In this document: positions 13,701-25,700 of the stretch, piece by piece
Numbering within the stretch: the first letter of the stretch is position 1
Layout: each line of letters begins with the position of its first letter
Assembly (NCBI GenBank): GCA_037349315.1
Contig: JBAIAC010000057.1
Span: 11,935,501 to 11,999,500, forward strand
Origin: Chelydra serpentina
Taxonomy: Eukaryota > Chordata > Testudines > Chelydridae
Direction: 5' to 3'
Length of the DNA: 64,000 nucleotides
Position numbers and translations under genes: made by a program
The notes under the pieces: model-generated
What the model was told of the DNA's origin: nothing
Database searches by the model: none
Seen by the model: only the letters and a program-made list of their open reading frames with translations

Positions 13701-16700
13701 AGTCCTCCACCCACTTCAGACCCCTTGCTTTGGAGACTCCTGGCTCTAATGCTTTGCAGTTGCGGGGAGGTGAGCATCCAAAGGTTTGGCTTGGGGGAGC
13801 CCCCTCGGGGTTTGGATCCTTCTCGTGGGTAGTTGTGATCCCTCAGCTGCTTTGCTCTGACCAGGGAAGGGAGCAGGGAGGATATGCTGCCTGGCAAATC
13901 CCTTGCTTTGCTTGTTTCCCAGAGGCGTTGGTACTGCTGATGTCTGTGTCTGCGCCTTGGTGTCTAGAAACTCTGCTCTAGGCATTATTCTGGGCAGGTT
14001 CTCTGGCCTCTGCTCTTCAGGAGGTGAGACGAGATGGTCACAATGGGCCCTTCTGGCCTTGGAATCTAGGAACCGATAAGATCCCCCAGTGAGCAGAATG
14101 TCCTGAGCTCCCCACAGAGTTGGGAATGAGCAACAGGTGTTGCTCCTAAGCTGGAGACCTGGCTTCTGTTTTCACTTCCACCAGTGACTCCATGTGACAT
14201 TTCCCCTCTCTGTGCCTCAGTTTCTCCACCTGGAAAACCAGGATGATGCTAATTACATTCCATAGAGACGAGCTCTGAGACCTATGGAAAAATGCTGAGG
14301 ATTATCATCGTTCCGTATTCTTTGTCATTAAAAGGGAAAACAAGGTAGAGGGAACGGGGAAAAAAATAGTTCAGAACATTGATAATTTGCAGGCCGAATG
14401 TTTGATCTTCCCCCCATGCAACATCAGCTGCTCCTTAATGAGATGCTGAATAATGTCATTATTTATATTCCAATAGTCCTAAAGGCCCCAGCCAAGATGG
14501 GGGGCGGGGGGGAGGGGAGGAGTCTCAGTGTGCCAGGACCTGCCTGTATAACCCCTGCCCTGGAGAGCTCCCCAGCCAGATAGGTAAAGGCTAGAAGAGA
14601 AGACAAAGTGCAGGCTTGCCAAGATGAGTGGCAGAGCTGGGATTAGGTATCCTGACGCGCTGGTGCCCAGACCACATGCCTTCTCTGAGTTACGGTCCAT
14701 TCGTGCTGATCCAAACCACCCAGCTGAGAGCAGGGCCCAGCTTCTCAGAATCCGGTACAGACCCCTGTGAGGTTGTGTACACGTCAGCAGGTTGTTAGAA
14801 AGGGGAGGGTTTGGACAGCCCGTGATCAGATAACATCTTCCTGCTCTGTGCCATCAGTGCTGAATTTCTCCGAGGCCGTGATCAAGGGAAACCAATAACT
14901 CAGGCCCCACCTGCCCATCGAATCCCACGGGCTCGCTCTGGCAGCAGCATGTGGTCATTAAAACCTACAGCCAGTGGCGGATTAGCCACTGGGCCAATGG
15001 GGCCTGTGCCCAGGGACCTCAGCCAATTGGGGGGGCCCCCAGAAAAATGGGCCCCTCTGCACCCCACCCCACTCCACCTGCCAGGCACTCCTGTCAGGGA
15101 GTGGGGTCAGGGAGCAGGGTCAGAGTGCAGGGGCTTCCCCAGCTCCCTGGCAGGAATGCTGAGGAGGGAAGGTTGGGGGGTACTACAGGTAGAAGGGGTG
15201 GTGAGGGGCACTCCCTTGCTCTGGCCCAGGGCCCCACAACCCCCTAATCTGCCTCTGCCTACAGCTGTACCCAACAACACGCACTCAGGAGGGAAAAGAG
15301 TGGATCTGATTGGGAGTTATTAAAGAGGTGGTTTTAATAGCTCTGGGGGCTGTCCGTGTCTGAGTGCAAGAGATCTGCCCGCGAAGACTGCAGTCACTCA
15401 AGAGCTCATCTCGATATGCTGCTGTTACTGACCTGGGCTGAGTAATACAGGAATACAGAACGCAATAAACATAATCTGAAATGGCACCTTTAATTCTATC
15501 CAGAGTGCATTCCTTCCTGTAGGGGAGGGAGCCTGATTTGAAGGCACTTAGCAGGCTGGGAGGTTGTTCTGCACACAAGATATTTTCTCAAGTTGGAAAG
15601 ATTCCTTCCCTGGATTTTTCACGTGGGAATGTGGCTTTTTTAGGACAGTGGTGCAGGCAGGTGCCTTTCCCAAGCTGTTCTGAAACATGATCCTCACAGT
15701 AGGTAGACTCCAAACTCACCCTCTTCCTGGGGTTTATGACCTTGGTTTTATTAACAAAGAAATGAGTAAGATAACAGAAAGATCAGCATAATCCTGTTCT
15801 TAGAGCTCCTCCCTCAAGACTGCTCAGCCCACACCCTAGATCCTCTCTCCGCAGCACCTACCTTACATCCAGATGAGGTGGCACGTCTCCTGTCTCAATG
15901 AGTCAGCAGAACCCATTTAACCCTTTGCCAGCAGGATCAGCATAGAGTAGTGGGGAGTTTCAGGCAAACACTGCCAGCCAGTTAACAAGGGAGTAGGGCA
16001 GGGTCCTCAGGCTTAGCTTTGCCAGGAGGCTCAATGCCAACATGCCAGGTGCCCTGTGCCCACAACTAATTTGCATAAATGAACATTCATTTTAAATACA
16101 TCCAATAAGTCTCTCCTTTCGTATGGATACAAAAATAATCGGTGTTTGTGCTTCCGCCTTCTCTGCTCGGTGCATAGAAATAGCTCCTTAATCGAATCCA
16201 CTCGCACTCACATGCTGCAGCTGACCCGCTCGGGCCCCAGTCTGGAGTTACAGGCCGAGTGTGTCCTCGGGGTGCGTTGTAGCCACAAGCTGCCTTTTTC
16301 CCACCGCCCGTGGTGATGCAGGAGGCTGTGAGTGTGGCCCCCGGACTGCCGTGAGAGAGGGGAGAGGCAGTTCCTCATTTTAAAGCCCATCTCCTTCCGG
16401 GCTCATGTCCTTTCTTGTCCCTGCCTTCCCCCTCCCGTGTCCAGCACCTACCAAGTCGTCGTGGAGGAGGACCGCCCCAAGAAGATGAAGAGGGAGCTGG
16501 GGGGCCAGGACTGCTTCCCGGTGCCGCTGACCTTCGACGATGCCGTGTCCCGGGGCGCCGTGCACTACTTTGGGGCCGAGCTGCCTCCCAACAGCCTCCC
16601 CGAAGCCAAGCCCTTCACCGTCGGGGACAACCAGACGTACAGCGGGTACTGGAACCCCCCGCTGGAGCCCAAGAAGGCGTATCTCATCTACTTCCAGGCC

Positions 16701-19700
16701 ATGAGCAACCTGAAAGGGGTGAGTAGCTGCCTCCGTGCCTGGGATTGGTGCCAGGGTGTTCCTGAGTGGGGACTGCCACGAATGCTGGCACCTCCGCTCG
16801 GGTGATGGGGCATGTGGCCCGCATGGGAATGCGTGGGGAACGGGGGACAGTCCCGCGCCAGATTTTCAAAGGGCGTCAGCAGCTGCATCTTCAGCCTTTG
16901 TGCCCAGTTCCCTCCTCATTTCAAGGGAGGCATTTTAGTGGGTTGCACCAATTTGGAGTTGTTTGACTGGATGTTCGGGGAGAGTTAAAAGAGGTGCCCC
17001 TCCTCCAGGCCTCTGAATCGCAAGCGTCTCTGCTCGCTTGTGGCTCCCCTGGCAGGTTGTTCCGAGCTGATCTGCAAGAGCCATAAGCTTGGCCGTGCCT
17101 CGGGGGCCCAGGCTTCACTGCGGAAGCAAATAAGATCTGACTAGCCGGAGGTTCTGTTCCCCTTCTTGGCCGATTTCCTCCGAGAAGCCAGCAGGATCGA
17201 CTGGCGCTTCCTTGGGAGGCCTTGGTCTTCTTCACATGTGCCAGCGACTCCCCTCCTACATGTGGGGTGAATGAACTATCAGAGACCGAGAGGCAGGCGC
17301 CTGTAGTAACCGAGACAGGGTCTCTCAAAGGAAGCGCTGGCTCTGTGCGGGCAGACAGCTGGCGTAGGGCATGCGGCCAGAGGCGACGCATGGCGGGGAG
17401 CATGTCCCCCCTGCCCCGCCGCCAGATTTGCTGCTTGGCTTGCACTGAGCATGCTCACATGGACTGAGCATGCTCAGTAGCACTGTTGAAGTCGGCTGCC
17501 CTCACTCTGCCCCTCCCCCCACTATCGGCAGGCACCAGCTGCCTTCCTCATGGGGAAGCTGCCGGCTGTGCGAATCTGTCCTCCTGAGGATTCCTTCACA
17601 ACTTGTTGGGCTGTCATTAGCGCTGAGACAGGCAGCCTCCTCTCTGGTTCACTCAAGCCCAGCTCGGCCCCTCTGCAAGGAGATGGTGGTCTCCGTCTAG
17701 CCCCTGTTGGATGTGATGCAAATCCTGCATCCAAGCTGGGATTCTTCTCAGCCATCGCACCGTAGGGGCCACTGAGTCTGAATGGCTCCCACATCCCACC
17801 ACAGAAGCTGGTCCTCCCAGTCTGGGTTGTGGCACTTTAATAGGACAGCGTGTGGGAAGCTTTCCTTTCCTCTGCCCACGCTGTACGTGTTCTGTGGTTA
17901 AAGCTGGTGTGACTCCATTGACATCAGTGAAGCTGTGCCCATGTACACCCGCCATCAGTCTCCTGGGCTGTCAGTCCAGTGCATTTCACCAGCACTAAGT
18001 TCATCTGCAGGAGAAAATGCTTGACAAACTGGAGTGAGCTCAGAGAAGAGTGATGACAGGGATCAGCGGGCTAGAAGGACCGAGGGGCTTAAAAGGAAGG
18101 ATTACAGTGTCTCTGTAATCTAATCTGATATCGTCTGGGCACGGTGGCATCTGAGAATGGCTGAGCAATGACTGTGAATGGTGGTTGTAGTGGGACTAGA
18201 GATGCTACCTTGCAGCTGTAAAGTACAGATGGTTGGAAAACGGGTGTTTTTTCCTCCATGAAAAATTTAGATTTTTATGCACAAATTTGAACGTGAAAAC
18301 ATTCTGGTAGAAAACTGAAATATTTCAGCAGAAAACCAAAATATTTTGATTGGGAAATGCCACTGCCGTGCCTTATGGGAGTTGTAGTTCAGGTGCCTCA
18401 TGCGTCCATTCTCACCTATAGGTCAGGCTCCCTGGTCAGACTACATCTCCCATGATACACCATGGGCGGAAGCAGTCCACCGTGGGAGTCCCTGGCCATG
18501 GTGCATCCTAGGTGATGTAGTCCAGCTGTGGAGCTGTGCCAATGGAAGGGAATGGGCACATAAGGCAACTGAACTACAGCTCCCATGAGGCACCACAGCA
18601 GCATTTCCAAATTGAAATATTTTGGTTTGGGGCCAAAATATTTCAGTTTTGGAAGGATTGTTTTTTCAGTGAAAATTTTGAAGTTTTCCACAGGAAGTGG
18701 AAACTTTTTTGCAAAAAATGTTGTTTAGTTGAAAACCCATCTTTCCACGCAACAGAACATTTCCACCCAGCCCTATTATAAGAACTCTGCAAGAAAGGCT
18801 GGCCCAGGGCTGTTCTTTGCCCTGTTGATATCAGAGCCTAGACTCGGTACCAGGGTCACCATCAGATCATCACATTTCCCATCGAATGATGGTCAGAAGC
18901 CCAGATGATGGGTCACAAAAATCAGAGTGGATTAGTCCGTCTGGGACCTTTCCATCTAGCCCATCCCTGGGGCTCAGTTCAGGGCTTTTCTTCTGTATGG
19001 CCTAGAAGCTCCATTGTCGCCCTCTCTGCACTTGGGCTCTGAGAGAGGATAATGTAGGGGAGGCTGATGGATCGACAATTAAACACCAGACGTCTTGGCA
19101 TATCAGGGACACCCATTGGCATAGGTACAGAGTATGCCAGGCGCGTCAGCCAGCAGCATATACATGGTTTATGTGAAAAGGGAGCCAGTGCTTCGTTGTG
19201 AAAAGGCTCGGCAAACTGGCCAAGTTTTGTCCTGGCTTCCCCGTTAAAAGTAGAGCAATTGAAGATGAACTTGTTTTCATATCCCCTCTGGATACTGAAC
19301 CTCCCAATCTCTTCTCTCTCTGCAGGAGACCAGGCTGAACTGCATTCGGATTGCCCGCAAAGGTAAGATTCCCATTGTACTTCCCAATCACTTGTGCTCA
19401 GCAGATTGGCTTTTCTATATCATTGTTCCACTGTGGCTGGGACTCCGCACACTGGTTTGTTATTGTAGGGTTGCTCTTGAATTTCCGGGCTGTGAAGAAT
19501 GCCTTATGGTTGCGTGGTTGCTCGTGAAGGTTGTGCATTTCTGGTTTATTATTGTAGGGTTGATCATGAGGGATATATGCATTTCTGGTTTATTATTGTA
19601 GGGTTGCTCTTGCTTTTGGCAGTTTTTATTTTTTTTAATACAATTATTACTGTGGTAGCGCTTGGAGGCCCTGCACAAGATCAGGACCCCATGGTGCTGG

Positions 19701-22700
19701 GAGAGAGACCCCCTGTGAAGAGCGTCTACTCTGAGCAGATCAGCTGGCGCAGAAAGGAAGTATATTACCCCCTTTTCACAGGCATGGAGCTGAGGCACTG
19801 AGCACTTAAGTGACTTGCCCAGAGTCATGCAGTAAGCCTGTGGACATGCAAGTGCCCTAACCTGAAGCCCAAGCTTCACCTCTGAAGCGGCATATTAAAA
19901 CATTTGTTTTGGAATAAAAATCGTATAAGAAGTGATATGTGGGTCTTGTGGGGAAAAAGAAACAAGGGGAAAAAACCAAGCATGTCAGATTTCAGGCCTT
20001 GTGACCTTGTCAGCATCCCTTTAAAGCTGTGAATATTGCAACTGATCTTGGCTGGTATAAACCCGGACATGTTTGGCGTTAATATAGTCCAGGGTGATAT
20101 TAACCAGGGTAATTGTGTTGCTGGCAGTGATGGGGAGCCACTCTTGTGAGTGAAATTGATTGGGGAAATATTTCGGCTTCGCTCTTTGGCTTTTGGAATT
20201 TCAACAAATAACATAATGCTTTGTTCTTTCAGGGGGATTGAACTTTGGGGCCTCGTGCATTTAATAAAATTCCTTGTGCTCGACTAATATATTTTGCTCC
20301 CTATTGGATTCAAGGAAGGGGAAAAATATGTAATAAAATAAGCTAAACTCCTGGCTCGATGGGAAATGAAAAATGGGGATACGTGTGCTTGCGGCTAGCG
20401 TGGCATATTAAAAAAGGAGCAGGGGGATTCATAGCTTGGTGTGGAACGATGCAAAGACGAGCTAAGATCCAGCCAGCGACTAGGGGGTTAGCCCTCGGGT
20501 GATCTGGGTTGGCCATGGCAGCAAGGGAGATGTGGATTCGTTGAGGAGGATGGTATGTCCTGGGGCTATCGGCCAATCGTCGTGAGTCAGCCAGGCATGT
20601 GGGGATTGTAGTGGGAATGAGGGGCTCCGGGCGGGTACGTAGAGTGAGAGAAGCGTGAGGCAGGTGAAGGGAGGAGGGAGCCCTCAGCGTTGGCCCATGC
20701 CGGGGCCTCCCTCTCTTCTCGAGACCACGTCCCTGTTTTTCTTTCCTCTTTTTGTGCTGAATAAACGCACGGGGCACCGTGTGCAAAACATACCTGCTCC
20801 GTTCTCCCTGCGGCTGAACCACCAGCGGTGCCCACCGCTGACGCTGCCTCTGCAAAGGAGACACCCTGCATGAGCGCTGGGGGGCGAGGCCAGGGCTCAG
20901 CACCTGGGCCAGGGAGGGAGATGCCCAAGGGAGGCCGGGTTTGTGGCCTTTAGTGCGTGGGGTTGAGGATGGCAAGTCTTGGAGTCTGAAGGGGGAGGGG
21001 TCAGGAGCTGGGATTGGAGCAGTTCCTGAGATCAGGGAATGTACCCTTGCCTAGTATTGGGGTTGGGTAGCTCCCAGGCTCAGAGAGGGGTGTACTGCCT
21101 GGGCATGGATCCTGCCAGCTCCCGGGCTCAGAGAGGGGCGTACTGCCTGGGCATGGATCCTGGCAGCTCCTGGAACTGAGATGGCTACAGTACAATGCCC
21201 GGGATGGGTTATTAATCTCAGCTGTGACACTCCTCGTTCCCACGTTGTGCCTGACTTCTAACCGTATCCAGGGGCAGGGCACTATTCCCCAGCCTCCGCT
21301 TTGGCTGCCTGCTTCGTACCGGTATATTAATAATCCTCCTCGTCCTTATAACTGTGTTTGTAGAGCTCCCTCTGCCCCTGCCAAGGCGCGGCGGGAGCCT
21401 CAGAAATGCAATGAAAATGCAGCCATCCCGAGAAGAGGCAGGAGTTAACCCCTCATTAGATGCTCAGCAGGCAAACCGTCCTGGGTGACAGCACTGGAGT
21501 GGGCTGTGTGTGTGTGTGTGGGGCGGGTCGCACACAGGCCTGACATTGATTCAGCTGGAAGAGGTGTCTGGAGGCGGGCGCGCGTCTGGCGTTTATTGAC
21601 AGCACTGGAGTGGGCTGTGTGTGTGTGTGTGTGGGGGGGGGGTGGGGGGGCGGGCCGCACACAGGTCTGACATTGATTCAGCTGGAAGAGGTGTCTGGAG
21701 GCGGGCGCGCGTCTGGCGTTTATTGACAGCACTGGAGTGGGCTGTGTGTGTGTATGTGTGTGTGTGTGTGGGGGGGGGGGGGCGGGTCGCACACAGGCCT
21801 GACATTGAGTCAGCTGGAAGAGGTGTCTGGAGGCGAGCGCGCGTCTGGCGTTTATTGCTGCTCCATGAGCTCATCGCGCAGGGACGCCCCCGCTCTCCAC
21901 GTTTGCATCCTTCTCACGGCTTATGAGCGCCGGAAGGGGGGCGGAATTCGCCATGAGCTGCGCAGTGCAGTGCTTCCTAGAACAGGTCTCTTCCTCCTTC
22001 CTCTGAACTGCCAGCACGCAGCGCTGGGGCAGATGGGCGCCCCGCAGGAAGGGCGAGAAGGGAGCCGTACGTGCATATAACCTGGCTCTGCCCGTGATCC
22101 TGGCAGGGCCAGTGTGTTGGCCTGCTAACTTTGATAGCATCCTTTTAAACCACACTAAGCAAGGGGGAGGAGGGAGAGTGCGGCGAGGAGTCCGCCGGAG
22201 AGCAGAAGCAAGGCCCCCGGGGCCGTGCCGGAGAGTGATGTGTCGTGGAGGTTACGCCCCCGGCGTCACCGGGAGAAGGCAGCAGGGAGCGTCCTGGCCC
22301 TGCCGCACACTCTCCGTGTGGTGTGAGAGCTATGAGAAAGGAGACTGCGGTGGCTGAAGTGCCGCTGTGTCTGTCCGGATCGGAGACTGGAGAGAAAAAA
22401 CTTCCGGGAGATTTAGGCCGAGAGAGGAAAGTTCAAATGAAGTGATGGGAGCTGCCAATAGCCAAAACGCAGGGAGTGACTCCATGTCAGGAGCAGCGGG
22501 GGATGGGAAGGTGGGCGAATGCTGCAGAAAAACCTTCTGCAGATATCTGATCCGTGGACCGATCCCTCCATCTGACTCGTATGCCTTAGCAACTCATTCA
22601 GCCTGCCTATCCACCCCATCCACCCGACCCATCTATCCAGCCCATTCACCCAACCCATCCACCGACCCATCTACCTAACCCATCCATCTGCCCAACCAAT

Positions 22701-25700
22701 AACCTGACCCAACTATCCACCCAACCCATCTATCCAGCCCTTCTGCCTGACCCATCTACCCAACCAATAACCCAACCCATCTATCCAGCCCATCCACCCA
22801 ACCCATCTACCCAACCCATCCATCTACCCAACCAATAACCTCACCCAACTATTCAGTCCATCCACCCAACCCATCTACCCAACCCATCCATCTACCCGAC
22901 TAATAACCTGACCCATCCACCCGACCCATCTACCAGCCCATCCACCCGACCCATCTACCCAACCAATAACCTGACCCATCTATCCAGCCCATCCACCCGA
23001 CCCATCTACCCAACTAATAACCTGACCCATCCACCCGACCCATCTATCCAGCCCATCCATCCAACCCATCTACCCAACCAATAACCTGACCCATCTATCC
23101 AGCCCATCCACCGACCCATCTACCCAACCAATAACCTGAGCCAACTATCCAGCCCATCCACCTGACCCATCTACCCAACTACCCAACTAATAAATGACCC
23201 ATCCACCCGACCCATCTATCCAGCCCATCCATCCAATCCATCTATCCAATCCATCTACCCAACCAATCACCCAACCCATCCGTCTAATCATCCATCCAAC
23301 TCATCTATCCAAACCATCCACCTAATCCTTCCACACAACCCACCCATCTAATCCATCTACTTCATTCATCCAACCAACCCATCTACCTAGTTCATCTACC
23401 TGATCACCTGATTCCTCCACCCAACCCGTCCACCTTATCTATTCACCAAACCCCTCCACCCAATCCATGCTCCTAAATAATCCATCCACTTGACCCATCC
23501 ACACTATCCATTTATTTTATCTTATCTAGTTTAGGTATCGCTATGGTGCCACTCCCCCTGGGATTTAAGTGCCAGGGGTTTGACCATTTCCAGATTTGCT
23601 TTCCATTAATGTCCAAGCGCGGGAGCTTTCCAAGCACAGACACTCACCGAGAACAAACTCCAGAGACACGCACAGGAGCATTTGCAGTACACAAACCTTA
23701 AAGCCGCACGTCTGGGACTTTGCACCCAAAGTGGTTCCACGTTCATCCATATGGGAACAGGAACAATGCCGTGTGATTCAGCTGACCAATCCCAGTAAGC
23801 CGACACGGCCCAAGTAGCAAGGACCCTCAGCGATCCGGCTCTGTGATCGATCCACAGAGGAGAGAGAGCAGTTTTACAAAATCAGCACAACAGCTGCAAG
23901 ATTGCGGGCAATGAATGAATTTGGGGGGGCAGTGGTGGGCTTGGCCTGGCCTGGGCTCGGGGAGCGGGGCGAAGAGAGGCGGAGCAGTAGCGTCTCTCTT
24001 GGCAATTGGCTATTTGATCGTTTGTTGGGGTTACTTCTTTGATTGTTTGTTTGGATCAGAACCTCAAACAGCCTTATTTCATGTGGGATTAGATCAGCTC
24101 GTTTGCTAGAACATTAAACAGGCGTCCGTTGTCACGTGAACGTTTCCTTCTCTGGAAACGAGGCGTCCGTGCATAGCTCCGCTCCGAATGATGGCGGAGG
24201 ACAGGCTGTTTGATGTGCCTCGCATAGGACAGCGCTGGCGAGATGCACCCCCAGTTCAGGGGCAGGGTCCAGATTCCTTCTACCCCATTATTGGCTACAA
24301 AGGGCACTCAACCCGCCCCCGCGAAGCCGTAGGCCGCAGCCGTTCTGTGGGTGTGCGCGCGCACACACGTTACCTGTGTGGATGTGAGGGAGCTTTTGTC
24401 TGTGTGTACGCACACGTGTACATTTGCACATAAAATCTACATGGGGGGAGTTGTGTGTGGGTGAGGTTGTGTTGTATATGTGTGTGTGGGGGGGATCTTT
24501 TGGCTGTGTGTGGGGCGGAGAGAGGTGTGGGGCGTACGTCTGCACATGCTGTCTGCGTGTGTGTGGCGGAGTTTTGGCGTGTGGGTGGGTGGGGCGGGGG
24601 GAGGGATCTGCCAAAACCAGCTGTCGAGAAAGTAGGTGGGAGCTGATTTCTGACCCTTTCCTCTGTGCCTTTCCCCCTCCAGCTGCCTGCAAAGAGAGCA
24701 AGCGTCCCCTGGAGGTGTCCCAGCGCTCGGAGGAGATGGGCCTGATCTTGGGCATTTGTGCCGGGGGGCTGGTGGTCTTGATTATCCTCCTCGGAGCGAT
24801 CATTGTCGTCATTCGGAAAGGGTAAGGAAATGGCTGTCTCCTCATCCGCGGGCTGGCAGCTCCCTCGCCCCCGGGCCCTTCCACTCCTCCCAGCGCGGCT
24901 CCTCCCTCTTCCCCGGGGCCCTTCCACTCCTCCCAGCGCGGCTCCTCCCTCTTCCCCGGGGCCCTTCCACTCTCCCCAGCGCGTCTCCTCCCTTGCCCCC
25001 GGGGCCCTTCCACTCCTCCCAGCTCGGCTCCTCCCTCTTCCCCGGGCCCTTCCACTCCTCCCAGCGCGGCTCCTCCCTCTTCCCCGGGGCCCTTCCACTC
25101 CTCCCAGCGCGGCTCCTCCCGCACCCCCGGGGCCCTTCCACTCCTCCCAGCTCGGCTCCTCGCTCGCCCCCGGGGCCCTTCCACTCCTCCCAGCGCGGCT
25201 CCTCCCGCACCCCCGGGGCCCTTCCACTCCTCCCAGCGCATCTCCTCCCTTGCCCCCGGGGCCCTTCCACTCCTCCCAGCGCGGCTCCTCCCTCGCCACC
25301 GGGGCCCTTCCACTCCTCCCAGCTCGGCTCCTCCCTCTTCCCCGGGCCCTTCCACTCCTCCCAGCTCGGCTCCTCGCTCGCCCCCGGGGCCCTTCCACTC
25401 CTCCCAGCGCGGCTCCTCCCGCACCCCCGGGGCCCTTCCACTCCTCCCAGCGCGGCTCCTCCCTCGCCCCCGGGGCCTTCCACTCCTCCCAGCGCGGCTC
25501 CTCCCTCTTCCCCGGGGCCCTTCCACTCCTCCCAGCGCGGCTCCTCCCTCTTCCCCGGGGCCCTTCCACTCCTCCCAGCTCGGCTCCTCGCTCGCCCCCG
25601 GGGCCCTTCCACTCCTCCCAGCGCGGCTCCTCCCGCACCCCCTGGGCCCTTCCACTCCTCCCAGCGCGGCTCCTCCCTCGCCCCCGGGGCCTTCCACTCC

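Larger units (their letters stand above)
13254..16444 (+). other. PTPRU intron between exons C and D
   Basis: This is a 3.2-kb intron. It contains a CR1 3'-end scrap near 14010-14075, a MIR-like fragment near 14140-14250 and a 286-bp hAT-like MITE at 14972-15257. The rest holds no recognisable exon. Confidence 0.8.
16719..19325 (+). other. PTPRU intron between exons D and E
   Basis: This 2.6-kb intron holds a CR1-like scrap near 18005-18110 and a large fold-back repeat at about 18235-18780. No exon was recognised in it. Confidence 0.8.
19363..24682 (+). other. PTPRU intron between exons E and F
   Basis: This repeat-rich 5.3-kb intron contains a 44-bp tandem repeat at 19450-19620, MIR-type sequence to 19850, a 48-bp duplication near 21070-21170, three GT-bearing tandem units at 21487-21857, a CCAT-type array at 22590-23512 and TG-rich, Z-DNA-prone sequence at 24345-24600. 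No exon was recognised. Confidence 0.8.

Noticed and set aside
20343..20975. 210-codon - strand open frame
   Set aside because: It has no domain, lies in the intron before the transmembrane exon and overlaps other frames. It is most likely chance in GC-rich sequence.
22590..23512. CRISPR-like regularly spaced repeats
   Set aside because: There are no constant-length unique spacers. The whole stretch is a degenerate tetranucleotide array in a vertebrate intron.
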